Assembly: GCA_936450465.1 (NCBI GenBank)
Contig: OW388302.1
Span: 17,509,530-17,573,529, forward strand
Source: Gibbula magus
Taxonomy: Eukaryota > Mollusca > Gastropoda > Trochida > Trochidae
Direction of reading: 5' to 3'
DNA length: 64,000 bases
Shown piece by piece: positions 34,790 through 47,250 of this stretch (its first letter is position 1; the number at the start of each line of letters is the position of its first letter). Made by a program: the position numbers and the translations under genes. Under the pieces are notes generated by a model. The model was not told where the DNA came from and ran no database searches. It saw only the letters and a list, made by a program, of their open reading frames with translations.

Positions 34790-35780
34790 AGAAATTACTT
34801 AGGAAACTATTTCCCTGACTAACTCATGTGAGAACATTAAGTTCTGCTCTGTTAACTGTTTATATGTTGTAAGAGTTAAGATTATGTGAGAAAATATGAC
34901 TTTTAGAGAGAAGTTACAGCAACAATGATATGGATCAACCTGATTAACCTTACAACTGATAACAGTAGTCTCGCATTCTCACCCAATGTCAAATATCTGT
35001 TACCAACCACCAGCGGTATTGCTGCCATGGTGCTAAATATTGAAACTTGTGACTGATTTCAGTACATATGGGTGTATACAATTTAATATATATTATAAAA
35101 CTGCCATCAATAGTTTACTTCAATTTAATATAAATACAGATCCCTGTGCATGTATTGAAGTGGTGGTCATTTTGTAGTATCTTGGAGAGCCTTTAAACTG
35201 CTACAATAAGTGATATTCCTCTCTCAACTGGTATGGTACAAATATGACGCATCAGACCGTGTTAGCAGTGGGAGAAGCAAACATTGTACATGTATTTATC
35301 TTACAGCATGTCAATACAAAAACCAAGCATATCTATGAAGTAAACGGATATGATCGCTTCAGTTTTTTACAAAATGGAGTCACCCGTCTCGACTGAAATG
35401 TTGTAAGTCGTGTAAGTTGTAACACATTACAAGGTCTACACGTTTTTAAATGATTGTAAAGAGTTTATCTTAGTTTCATTGAGTGGGAAATGTTTAAAAA
35501 AAATATAATAATATTGGAGAAATATATGTCGGTAAATAATGAACCCTTAACTAGTCTAACATTTCAACTCAGAAAATAAATTTTGGAAAAATATATATTT
35601 TATTTACCGAAATTCAAATTTTCCATAGTCTCCTTTTATTTTATATGGTGATATTTTCAGAATAACTACTTTTTTCAGAGTTTGAGTCTATAGTTGAACT
35701 TTTACTTTGAGTGGGCAATGATAGATTTGTTTCCAAATAAAAAAGCAAATGTTGGAGAAATATATACCTGTAGCTTATGT
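34790..35780. other. Gene-less AT-rich stretch
   Basis: Nothing supported. Confidence 0.4.
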
Positions 35781-35787
35781 CCCTTAA

Positions 35788-36145
35788 AGTAGCTGTAGCA
35801 TGTCTTTCGCGAATTATATTTTTTTCAACTTTTCCCAGTTATTATGATAGTTTATGTCACGTATATTAACTTTAGGGGGTAACACATATTATTACACAAA
35901 TCAATTATCTGTATTGGTAATAATGGTGCTGCGTACAATGCAACACATTGCTGGGCGGCCATTTTAATGTGAACACAAGTTATCCTTTCAATTACAAAAA
36001 CGATTCCCATTGCTTTACCGAACCATGTACACTCATTTTGTAACTTGATTTTACGAAGAGAGAAAGATGTTTTACTAGTAGTGAAATTATTTTCCAAATA
36101 CATTTCATCAACGTATTTGAACGAAAAAAACGTGCTACTGCCCCT
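35788..36145. mobile_element. TTAA-type MITE, degraded second copy
   Basis: Left end 'agtagctgtagcatg' after TTAA (35784-35787), right end 'aaaaacgtgctactgcccct'. It shares ends and inner pieces ('ccatgtacactcattttgta', 'ttgattttacgaagag') with the reverse complement of 18762-19096. The right-hand TTAA is lost. Confidence 0.65.
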
Positions 36146-36888
36146 CCTGAACTGTAAACTTGAACTGTTTAAATTCTGAACAAACAGGGGTCATTATAAA
36201 ACGTACTGTGACCTTAAAACGAAGTCTCTTCTTGGAATGTGTAGAGCACTCAGGGTACATAAGAAAACGTGTATCGACTGTTAGCCAGTCAACAAGTATA
36301 GTACTTGTCTCCTTATTTTCAAAGAAAGATACATTTGCTTTATTTCAACATTAATGTAACATGCTTCTTTGCAAGTGAGACGTCATTTTTTCCATGGTGG
36401 ATGATTATGATAGTAGGGATTGGATTTGATAACAAAATGATTGGACAACCAGGTGTAAACAGCTCATCCAATTACGGTCACCAATCGCCATCACTGACTG
36501 TCCAAACAGATAATACACACAACAACTGAGATCTTGGCTAAAATGAGGTACAAATATGTGTTATGTATTGTTTACATTCATAACCCTACTGACATATGCA
36601 AAATGGGCTCGAATCCAAACCTTACTTGGAGTTATTTAATGTGTCCTGTTGCAGACAGCGTTATAACGAATATCACAATGTTACATGTGTTCAAAATGAC
36701 TTAAACATATTTAGTTTAAACACATATACTGGTTAACATATATACCTTATATAAATAGCTTATCAGTATGTATTCACTATCTAACTGACTTATATTTCTC
36801 ACATTTCTAACACCGCATATCGTTACTATGTTATACCACTCCTGTATATAGATACTTCAGCAAGGTAGACTCTGTACCTCTTATCAGT

Positions 36889-36895
36889 TATAAAT
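36889..36895 (+). promoter_or_regulatory. TATA-like box of gene B
   Basis: TATAAAT sits in a block conserved with the orphan copy at 31.76 kb and lies about 140 bases before a conserved donor at 37029/37030. A transcription start near 36920 would follow. No experimental support. Confidence 0.4.
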
Positions 36896-36919
36896 GGGAC
36901 AATTCTGTGTGTTGATATA

Positions 36920-37029
36920 TTTGTGTACACTGAGTTTGTTTGCTTTGACCTAGCGCATTCAGAGTGTGCAATATATGCGGCATGTTGCTTCTCTCTGTGT
37001 AGAAATACCAACTCAAGTCTTGCAGACAG
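36920..37029 (+). other. Putative non-coding first exon of gene B
   Basis: The 3' edge is the donor 'cagacag|gtaatataat' at 37029/37030. The 5' edge is set only by assuming a start about 30 bases after the TATA-like box. The CARD exon at 38769 starts after an acceptor ('tttgttgcag') with two bases before its ATG, so an upstream exon is required. Conservation with 31795-31914, including the donor, is the main support. Confidence 0.45.
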
Positions 37030-38768
37030 GTAATATAATATATTGATGTTAGCATTTGGAAGTTTTAGTTCGTTCCTTTGAAATGTTAGAATGGTTAAGT
37101 GGCATATATAGTATATATATCATCAAAGTATTACACTCTATTAAAATTGATTGGCTAGGATATGGATTAAATATTATGGTGACATTAAGTGGTTAAAATA
37201 TATTTTCTTGTTTGCTTTGATATGAATATATATGAATATATCGTATAAATTGTATTAAGTCAAAGCAGTTTTGTCAAAAACAAAACACCCACACAAGTAT
37301 GTATACTTGGAACCTTTCACGCCTTTCTACTAACATTATCAACCTTGTCGAACCCAAGCCGACATCCAACACACATTTACCTGGTACCCATTTGCACTGA
37401 TGGATGATAGGAGACACATTTAAATATTACATTGAATAAGGTCACTAATGTTTGTATATGAAGACACACAATAAGTCTCTTTACTCATGTCTTATTACCG
37501 GCATAGGAATTACCTTCGGCCTCTTATGCAGTTTATCCAGCAATGCAACGGGTCACCCATTCATCAAATGGCTGCACCCAATGGTGTTGAACATCACTGA
37601 CTGTAGTATCTGGATTTTTATTCTTTTGATCAGAACATAAACCGTGTGAAATTAACAACATAAATTATTACTGTGGCCAAACACTTAATATGTCCTGTGT
37701 ACAATGTCAACATTTAACTGTATTTACAAACCGTCACACCACTTTACTGCCTATAACATTATACTCAATAGTTCCTATGTGGATGTATTATTCCGGGGAT
37801 TTTCACATAATCCCTGGGATTCTAACGTAATTTCACACTGAAATGTTAAGTCAGTGTATGTTAAATCTAACTCTATTTGAAAACAACTGTTAATTCAAAC
37901 ATCAATCTCCAAATGTTTTTTGCAATAACCCGTCTTGAACCCAAAACCTCCATACTCCTGCACACCAAGTGCAGCGATAAAACCAGTATGCTACAGTGAC
38001 TCGGCTGATGAGGTTGTTTCCCAAGTTCCCTTTATACCCTCTACTGACTTTCACCAAAAGGGGATATCTTATGGACGACTGCTTTACTTGTTCGCACTAT
38101 CAATAAGAATAGATTACAGATAAAATTTAACCATGGGGTTGGTTTGTAAGCTTGATAAAGGGTGTTTATGAGATTTAAAACCTGCAACCCGAGGGATAAA
38201 CACGAGGGGCGTTAGAACAAGCCCATTTAAAAGAAAAGGGTTGTATCACTGTTTTGTTTGGCTGTTATATCGTTATGTGGTTTGCAATTGTGAATTAACT
38301 TCTCAAGCAGTAAATAATTGTTCGTGCATAATCAACATACAAACTCAAAATTATTTGTCAAAAGAATAAGAATTTCAAAACGTTAACTCCCATATACAAA
38401 TCTGAATTATTATATTCCTTTTGAACAAGTAGTGGATCCTGTATATTGGCCGGTGTGAATTTTTAAGTATTTATTGATTAAGGAGATATTTTTCTTTGCA
38501 AATTGACGCATGAATACTTTCCGCTAATGAACTCTAACATTCTTCTTGACTATGTTTGTACTTAGTATATGGGTAACATTTAATTCTAATACAAGTGGTA
38601 AATATCGAATATAGATATTTTAAATAACAGGTTCTTATTTTTTCAAAAGGGTATGAATTTTGTGATGGGTGCATTACTGGGCTAGCTTAAACTACACCTT
38701 AGTTAAGTACACTGCTTTTATTCAGAATTTCAAAACAAACATCTTAAACTTATTTGTATTTGTTGCAG
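37030..38768 (+). other. Intron 1 of gene B (putative)
   Basis: Contains 'taaatattatggtgacat', shared with the orphan copy at about 32046. Otherwise AT-rich, with short open frames that are not supported as genes. Confidence 0.4.
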
Positions 38769-38770
38769 CC

Positions 38771-41700
38771 ATGGCAAAACAGCAGAGAGGTAAATTAAAG
38801 CATGATGAGAAGGAGAGATTACGAATAAACTGGGAACTTTTGAACACGGAGCTAGATGGGAAATATCTTGTTGACACGATGTTTCAGAGAGGAATATTTA
38901 CTGACGATGATATAGAAGAGGTCAGATGTGCAGTACCACCTACAAGGAAAAGGAGAACAGAAGTGTTTCTTCAGAAACTGTTTAATTCAGGTGTGAATGG
39001 ATATGACGTGTTTCTAGAGGCACTTAAAAAAGCTGGCTATCAACATGTGGCAGAGAAACTTGAGAAAACTGTTGTTCCATCTCACGTTGAAGGAGGTAAG
39101 TGACTTCAGAATATTTATTTATAAGAATCAATCATATAAGTTTACACATATGCAAATGAACATTTTAAGATCATCGTGATAAGAAGTAAGACATACGTCT
39201 GTTCATCCCTCCAGTCGTGGACATGGTATATTTGTATTTCTAACTTTGGTCTACGGGAAGTATACAACGTAAATCTGGTGACTCATAAGGCCACAAGGAC
39301 AATGCACTGAAGACCAGTTATTATATCCTTCTCAAGAACCAAAACAGAAATGTTGTTAATTGATAAGAACGGAGGATAGTGTGTTCTTATCAATTCCATG
39401 GCACACTGATGTTCTCCTGCAAGTCGTCATGGAGGAAAATGGGATAACCTGATTTGAAAATGACCTTGATCATCTGAGTAATGTCATAATGCTAGGTTCA
39501 AAAATATCCTTGTTTCTTATATACTGTTTTACTTCATTACTGGAGAGAGGGGTAAATCTATCTATTGTCACATGTTGTAATATTGTGTGCAGTGAAGAAG
39601 GCTTGGAGGGTCCATGTTAATTATTTGCTAATTAGTATGAGGGTCACGTCCTGAAAACACTTCTTCCAAAAGATAAAAAAGATTAGATGTAAAAAGTTGG
39701 TGACCAAGAGACCCTATCGTGGCCAACAAATCCTTACTGCAACATTTCTCTATGAGTAAATGCCTTATTCAGATGTTCGGTGTTGATGTGGATCACAATA
39801 TTAATTATATGACCATCTTGCCTCTGATATATTTCACAAACGTCAACCATTAAACCTTGTATAAGTGATCTCCAAATATAAAAGCTGAAGAAAGTTTAAA
39901 CATTGTGTATAGACCCCTTTGCTGATGGGAATTGTAGATTTAGATCTGTGTTCCCTAAAATATTTATCGGTTTGGATTAAGGTGCTTTGTGGTTTAACCT
40001 GCTTTCAAAAGTATTTCGTTTATATAACGGCTTCTAGTACTAATAAAGAGTAACACGTTTTTGGCTATGCATTGCAGTGAAACCTGAAAGCAACAGCTGA
40101 AACTAGCACACCATGGATAATACAGCGATGTAATTAAGTGTAGTTTATGTTCTTGCATTTCTCATCGAAAGAAAAGTAATTATATATCCATGTATACCTA
40201 GATTTTGACACACACAGAATTATTCATCAGTGAGTGAGTGAGTGAGTTGGTGTTTAACGCCGCTTTCAAGAGTATTTCACTTATATCGCGGCTGCTAGTT
40301 TTACGGCAGGGAGAAAGCCCGCAACGCAATGTGGCTATGCATTGCGGTGAAACCTGCAAGCAACAGCTGGAACTAGCGAACCATGAGTGGTACTGCACTG
40401 AAATTCAGTGTAGCATTGCAACCAAACCTGACTGCGTGTAGAACAGTTCTCTACTGCAGACAAAGTTGCCGTGCCCCTGGCAGGATTCGAACCCTGGACC
40501 TCTTGATCCGAAACCGAACGCACTAACTATTCATCAGTGAATATTTTACAATATGTTCTAATAATGAAATCATGAACAAACAAAATACCTTTATTTGAGA
40601 TTTTGCTTACCAATACATTTGTGATCGATAGTTCCGATGTAATTGTACAATACTGAATAGGTCATACAATTATTTGTTGTTTCCACAACCACACTGAAAC
40701 ATAATTACAATTAAACTTACTCTTATTTCTGTTTAAATCGTATTCATATCCTGAACAAATTTGTTTGAATTTTAGTATTGCCCTTGTTTATATATACATA
40801 TTGGTATTGGTCAGTAATGTATGGTTCTGTTTTTAGTGGTATTGGTATAATATATGTACAAAGACAATTAAAACAAACCATATCCATAAAAAACATAGAA
40901 CTTACTGATTGGTAACACTTAAACCAACACATGACTGATTTCAGTTTTACTGTGTATGGTGTTTTCATCAAGGAACATACATGTATACTTTCTTGAAATA
41001 TATGTTTTAATAATGTGTTGTTCATTTTTATTTAGATGTAATGATTTCTCCGTATACACTGACCACAAACATCTATTGGATCTACCGTATCTATTGGATC
41101 TTTTAACTAAAACGTTCTTGTTAAACTTGTAAGGGCACTATCTAATGTGGTTTTCACTGGTGTTTTCCAGGACCTGACCTGTGCTCTATGTGCCAAAATG
41201 AAGGGAAGTCAAGCCCAGCGACACATTGGTGTTCTGACTGCCACGCTTCCATTTGCAATGGATGTCTGAAACTACACAGTAACAAACAGAAGAATCATGA
41301 AGTTGTCCGACGTTCAGGAAGCGATTCTATTAAGAAGGTTTTCATGTGTGACCAACATGACAAAAAGATGAAGCTATACTGCAAAGATTGTGACAAACCC
41401 TTGTGTACTGTATGCTGCAGTATTGCTCACAAAAAATGTAATGAGGTCATCACAATCAGGGCTCAGCTGACAGAGGTCAAAGCTAAACTTCAGGAACGCC
41501 AACAGAATCTGGCACAGAAAATTGATGATACAAATATTGAGATTAAAAATCTTGACGTGCAATCCAAAAATCTTTTAGATGAAAGATCAATTTTGGAATC
41601 AGAAATAAGAAACACCATAAAGGAAGTTATGGTTACACTGAATCAGAAGGAAGATCAACTGATTAAGAAGGTGAAGGATCAAACCGAACAAGACAGAGAG

Positions 41701-42804
41701 AAGTTCGGGTCGATGATGAAGACAAAACAAATAGATCTACAGATGTACCAGCACCAGTCTCTGTTCATCCAGCAGGCCCTGGAGTTGGAGGATGATGCGC
41801 AGCTGTTTGAGATGTATATGTCGTCTGGGTCAGAAGCTGGAGCAGACGTCACAGTGACACAGAGGAAGGACAGAACAGATGTAGCTGATATCAGCTTTAT
41901 ATACGACCTTGAAACATTGAAGAAACATATAGAAATGATGGATGTGAAGATTAACAAGATGATGATTCAGCAGATTGACAACATAGATCTGACAGTATCA
42001 CCTGTACTAGATGAAGTTATTGAAGCTAAACTTAATTTGGGAGACAGTTATGATGTTTTCGATAGTTTGATAATAAACATAGCGGGTACAAAGGTAACTG
42101 TATTTGCTGATTATTACACACAACGTCTGAAATCATTTTACACTAGAGGAGGACAGTCATGTTCAAGTGTACTCAAAGTGTCTGGTTATCCCTTGTGTAT
42201 AACAGTTATCAGTGAAGGTAAGGTAGCTGTGTCTCTTAATGAATCTCCGCGTGTCATCACAGTTGCTGTGACTCCTGACCTGGAACTCCTGTCTACAATA
42301 CAGGCAAGTAAGAAATACAGTGGTCTGTCTACTCTGGATCAGTCAACACTAGTGGCCGGTTCTTTTGATTCACACTCTGTGGATCTGATTGATATGAAGG
42401 GAACCATCTTGAAGACCTTCACAACACTTCCTGTCATAGGAAAGAGCTTCATTAATCCTCACTACATACATGTAACCAGACAAGGCACTATCCTGGTGTC
42501 AGACTTTGCTCTGAAGTCTGTCATCTGTCTGACACGGTCTGGTGACATTGTATTCACATACACACCTACTGGAGACAGAGCACTGAGAGATCCACGGGGA
42601 ATCACATCCACCAGTACAGGAGACATTCTTGTAGCTGACCGTACAGCAGAGAAAGTGATTCATCTCAGTGAGTCAGGAGAGTTCATCAGATACATTCTGA
42701 CAGAGGAGGATGGTTTACAGTCTCCAACTGGTCTGTGTGTTGATGAAGACATACTGTGTGTTACATTGTATAAAAAAGGTTTACACAAATACAAATTTGG
42801 TTAG
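38771..42804 (+). CDS. Gene B: CARD-B-box-coiled-coil-NHL protein (intact)
   Basis: Two coding exons, 38771-39095 and 41171-42804, with a phase-1 intron (donor 'ggag|gtaagtgac', acceptor 'gttttccag'), give 652 residues. The start is the ATG at 38771, two bases after an acceptor. Residues ~10-100 form an alpha-helical CARD-like domain ('NWELLNTELDGKYLVDTMFQ', then 'RRTEVFLQKL', 'GYDVFLEALKKAG', 'HVAEKLEKT'). Cys113 to about 155 is B-box 1 and ~167-198 is B-box 2 (C-x2-H, YC-x2-C, C-x2-C, H). Residues ~205-325 are a coiled coil, and the C-terminal ~330 residues are NHL-type propeller blades ('GDILVADRTAEKVIHLSESG'). Known TRIM/NHL proteins use RING for ubiquitin transfer. Here a CARD replaces the RING, so a role as a signalling adaptor, probably in innate immunity, is inferred. 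RNA or protein binding by the propeller is also possible. Confidence 0.88.
39976..40135 (-). repeat. Degraded SINE fragment
   Basis: Shares 'tttcaaaagtatttcgttta', 'ggctatgcattgcagtgaaa' and 'cagctgaaactagc' with the intact copy 100 bases to the right. The tRNA head is missing. It lies in the CARD/B-box intron of gene B. Confidence 0.7.
40221..40540 (-). mobile_element. tRNA-derived SINE with target-site duplication
   Basis: A 13-base direct repeat 'tattcatcagtga' flanks the element at 40221-40233 and 40528-40540. On the minus strand the head has a B-box 'gggttcgaatcc' and tRNA-like sequence ('gtgcgttcggtttcggatca'), and the tail is a (ctcac)-type run. It sits in gene B's intron in antisense orientation. 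The clean TSD implies fairly recent insertion. Confidence 0.88.
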
Positions 42805-45760
42805 GAGTGTATGTAGATAGTGATTGGTCAAACTTATTAAGGGAACAAATTACTGAAACTAAAAATACTTATGAAACAAAATGTCTGAACCTGAAAGAGA
42901 CATAGATTTGCCAAGATTGATGTATATTCTCAGCTGTAGCTACAAAGTGTGACAATGGACCCATTTGTGTTATCCTAATGCTGAATGTAGCTTTAATAAC
43001 ATATTTGTGAAGAAAAGATTACCCAAACTAAAACAAGAGTCTTTGATAAATGCTAGATCCCCGGGTTCTTATTCATTTACAAACGAAATCAAATTTCCAG
43101 AAAACTGAAATTATCAAAGGACCCAACTAATCACACAAATGAATAATTTTCTAAATTTATTTATGGTCATTTCCTTTGATTTTAGTTCTGCTCCAAAGAT
43201 TCACCCATCCCTGCGAGAAATTTCATTCTTTAATTCAGAGACCTGAAACTGTCAAAAGGCAGCACTCGGGTACTTATGTAATGCACAACCAAAGTTTAAA
43301 ACAAGATATAATGAAATTATTTTAAATGTTTGTCTTGAAACGTCATGAATACAGACATACTGTCAGGGGAACGACTATATGATGTAATGTTTGCTTGTAA
43401 ATATGTGTGTCGCTTGTTTCTGCATCTCATCGTAATGTGCCATAAAGTTCTCGCATCTTTCTCGTTTTTCACGTTCAAACGGAAGAAATGTTGATGTTTA
43501 CGCCGTCAAATCGTTTGACATCTTGTACATTTCATCATGCTGCACATGCGCCACGAGTTAATCGTGCTCAGTGTCACCATGACGGCACACATGTTCATTT
43601 CTCATACAATTTCGTGTGTTAGATTTTATGCACGAAAGAGATACGAAAGTGTTTATTGGCAATAACTGAAGTTAACTCATTGTTCTCATTGAAGCCATAT
43701 CCTGGTAAGTAAGTTTCATATTAATTGAGCACGTTTCAAGGCGGTGTATTTTCGATGAACAAATATATCATCCAATATAATGTTTTTAGATCTATACAAT
43801 CTCGTAGGTTTTCCAGTTGGTACAGACTCCTAAACATGTTTTAATATCTCTCACAGACTTCATGTATTAGTTTGACGTCATCTCTCATAGAGTTCATTTG
43901 AATTAATCCATGGTCATGACGTCACTCTATTGTGTTATCTGTTGATTATTATTTAGGAATCTACTGGTCACTGACTGTCCCAGTCAGAAGGGGTGTTAGG
44001 TTGAGACATTTAGACAGTAATTGCTAATCGATTTCATTTTACGAGACTGATGTATTTTGTCTTGATGTATCTGAATAGGATCTTAAAATATCTCTCAACT
44101 AGACAAATTAATTTTTGTAATGCATGAACCTTGATCCGAACATGCATCCCTTTGCTTGGTAGTCAGCGCTTCTAGCCATTAGGCTACAAGACGCTTTTAG
44201 ACACCTTAAGGTTGTTTGTCAGTAAGAATCCCGTGTTCTATGTAACCCACGGAAGGCATGGAAAGGCAGAGTTTTAGATGTCAATCACATTGCTTCGCTT
44301 GGAAGTTTTGCGCTGCACGTGCGTGGAATAATCCATTTCATAACGATCGCAGTTACGTGTACCATATCCGATGAACAAACATAGTTTCATAGTTTCAAAT
44401 GTAAAATAATCATATTTGCATGTTTCGTGACGTCATACATGGATTAAGATGGAGAATGCATTCGGAGCAGTGGAATTGATAAAAAATAAAATAATCAAAA
44501 TAATAAAATAAAAATAAGTTTAACGAATCCACAGCTCCTCATGCATTCTCCATTACATAATGACGTAGATGTGTTATTTAAAATACATGCCTGGGATATG
44601 GATTATGTCATTTTGTGACATGATTCAAAAACAAAATTGCTATTGTAGCCATAACAAAATTGCCATTATCTCGTGTAGATTTTAATTATGAATGTCAATG
44701 CACAATTCATGATAAGATCAAAACTGTTCCTGTTTCTGTCAAACAAATCATTATAAATACCTGCCGAAATAGTTGAGTAACATATGCAATGATGCGTAAA
44801 TGAAAGTCAAAAAGGTTCAATGGTTTGACAAGAACTTAATTTCTACATTTTTCGCCCTTTCACTGAACTAATAATTATTTTTAAGTAGTGTTTTCTGTTT
44901 GTTTGAATAGATATGCAAATAAAATAGAATATACTCTGCTGGATGAAATTGTGTTAATTATATGACGAGCAGTGAAATACTGGGATTTATCAGTGAAATA
45001 AAATGTCAATAAAGCTACAGTGAAAATAACTTATATTTTCACTGCGAACGGTGACTGATATAATTTGACGTCATAAAAAAATGGTCTCGTGCGGTGATTT
45101 TGCTTATGACGTCACAGTTTTACTGTGGTGACGGGCTGTTCCTTGCGGCCGCTTGGCGTGAAAACGACCCTTTTCGGACGTAATTACATGGATAATATCA
45201 TATAATAAATAGAATATCCGTCAATTCTTGACAAATACAATGTTTATCTCATCTCTTGAGGTAGAGAAGTTATATATTTTCACTCTTGGCTGCGCCAATG
45301 GTGAAAATATAACCTTTCTACCTCACTCGATGAGATAAACCTGGTATTAGTCAAGAAAAGACAGATATCCTCTATATATTTCTCTCAAATATACGCTTAA
45401 CAAAGACATTCAAAATCGACATTTCGTTTTTGACACGTTCAGTGAATATTGTAGTATTTCTCGCGGGGGCTCATTTCCTTGCATTTATTTGTCAGATCTT
45501 GATGAATCGTATTAACAAAACCTGGTCGTAATATAACTCATGAATATGCTAATATGAGTCATGAACTTCCCCAACAAGGCATTACTTGTACCAGTTTCTA
45601 TCACTGCCTAATGTAAGACTTGCCGTATTTTCTTAACTGTCCTGTGCTAGTACAACGATGTGATGCAACTGAAATTTTCAGTGAGTTCAGCTATGGTAGC
45701 AACGAACAGTTAAGTAAATGCGGCCAGCCTAAATTAATAAACGAAGGATACTGCAATAGG
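42805..45760. repeat. 3' flank of gene B with embedded foldback elements
   Basis: Related to the flanks of A' and C from 'ggagtgtatgtagatagtg' through 'cttgccgtattttcttaact'. A tRNA-like relic on the minus strand lies near 44125-44190 ('gtagcctaatggctagaagc'). TGACGTCA occurs at 45066-45073 and 45107-45114. No gene in it. Confidence 0.65.
45225..45357. mobile_element. Foldback MITE-like element (same family as 15162-15293)
   Basis: Arms 'ttcttgacaaatacaatgtt' and the inverted 'attagtcaagaa' with 'tttatctcat...gaggtagagaag' paired to 'tttctacctc...gatgagataaa'. The loop region 'cttggctgcgccaatgg' matches 'gtggcgcagccacgag' at 15.2 kb. Confidence 0.75.
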
Positions 45761-45877
45761 GGGATGAGTTGATGAGTCACATGTTTATCAAACCATTTCA
45801 TCCGGGCAGAAGAATTTTGTTTCGAAATGTGTTAGCTTATACACTGCTGTCTAAAAGAAAGTATAACAAATACGTTT

Positions 45878-46135
45878 ATGCCCCCGAATCGGAGATTCCG
45901 GGGGTATATTGTCTGTCTGTCTGTATGTTTGTCCTCAAAAACTTTTACCTTGGCCATAACTTTCGATTGCTCAGAGCTACGGCTTTCATACTTGGCATGT
46001 GCATACCTTGTGATGAGACCTTCAGATGAGGTCATTATATTTGACCTTGTGACCTTGACCTTGTCGCAGTGCTTCAGAAAACTTTAACCTTGGCCATAAC
46101 TTTGGTATATCCGGGGGCGCTGTGTATAACAAACA
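45878..46135. repeat. Dispersed repeat with 'cccccgaatc...gggggtat' ends
   Basis: Starts 'tatgcccccgaatcggagat' followed by 'tccgggggtatattgtctgt' and ends near 'tatccgggggcgctgtgtat'. Inside it, 'aactttaaccttggccataa' occurs twice (near 45940 and 46080) along with 'gaccttgaccttg'. This looks like a dispersed non-coding repeat. Open frames on both strands are artefacts. Confidence 0.5.
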
Positions 46136-46239
46136 CATCTTGTTTGGGATAAACACATTATTTGTGAACGGAAATTGATAACATTTACAGGAACATGTGA
46201 AAACCTACTCCCTATTAATTTCTTCTTTTACAGTTTGTG

Positions 46240-47250
46240 AAACTCCGCGCAAACTCTAATTTTCGAAAAAAAAGTGATATGTACCCATTCCACGAAATGC
46301 ACGTGCTGACAAACAGTATACAACAAGCAGAAGACACGAGTCACTGTCGCACTATGAAAAAGCACACACAAAAAATGTTACGCCTGACCGCAATTCAGAG
46401 ACAGAGTGCCGTAGGAATGAACCAGGAAGGAGCTTCACGTGCCCACATGGCAGGAACGTTCAGCTGCACCCGGGTATGCATCACCAAACTGCAGACGGCA
46501 GACAGGTCAGACTGCAGACTGGCCGTGAAGAGGGAGACCACTGGGGCGTGGACCGCTACATCCGGGGAATCCACCTAAGAAACCTCTTCATCCCTGCAAC
46601 AGCAACGGCAGCAACGGCACTCGGACATTGCATTAGTCGATTAGTCAAGGCGTTTACGGGAAAATGATATACAGACGTGGCGTCCATACCGAGGAGTTGT
46701 GCTTACCCATCAAAATCGACATAACAGGATCCGCTGGGCAAGGCAAGTTCGAGGTTGGCAAATCCAAAACTGGTCACATGATGAAAACAGATTCTGATGA
46801 TCGTCAACGTGTTTAGGTTAGTTCCAAACTGTGTTCAGGAAGTCCCAGCGTATGGAGGAGTGATGGTGTGGGGAGGAATTTGTGGTGAACTGAAAACGAG
46901 GCTTGTCATCATCTATGGCAACCTGAATGTGCAGAGGTACAACCATCAGCCCCGTGGCATTGTCTTCCAATTACAATGCAAGACCTCATACAGACAGACT
47001 CACACATTATTTTCTCAATAACATGAATGTGCATATTTTAGCATGGTCAGCTTGTTCCCCAGACATGAACCCGATTAAACATTTGTGGGACCATCTTGAC
47101 AGACAGATTAGGAGGAGACCCGTATCCTCAGCAACCCGACAAAAATTCTTACTGTCTGATTCGTGCATGGAATCATATTTAAACGCATTATTGGTGTATT
47201 ATTTAGTGTATCGATGCTCGCGGAGGACAGACTGGATATAAAGCAAGATC
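46240..47250 (+). pseudogene. Tc1/mariner-type transposase remnant
   Basis: In shifting frames the plus strand shows an N-terminal DNA-binding-like part ('RLTAIQRQSAVGMNQEGASR'), 'RWARQVRGWQIQNWSH', 'YGGVMVWGGICGELKTRLV', 'NYNARPHTDRLTHYFLNNMN' and 'WSACSPDMNPIKHLWDHLDR'. This order is that of Tc1-like DDE transposases. The second catalytic Asp, expected just before 'NARPHT', is replaced by Tyr, and several frameshifts and stops are present. The copy is dead. Terminal inverted repeats were not located. Confidence 0.85.

Noticed and set aside
40198..40523. Minus- and plus-strand frames in gene B's intron
   Set aside because: They are inside the SINE with target-site duplications.
46476..46667. 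Separate small gene inside the Tc1 region
   Set aside because: The peptide is a frameshifted part of the transposase remnant.
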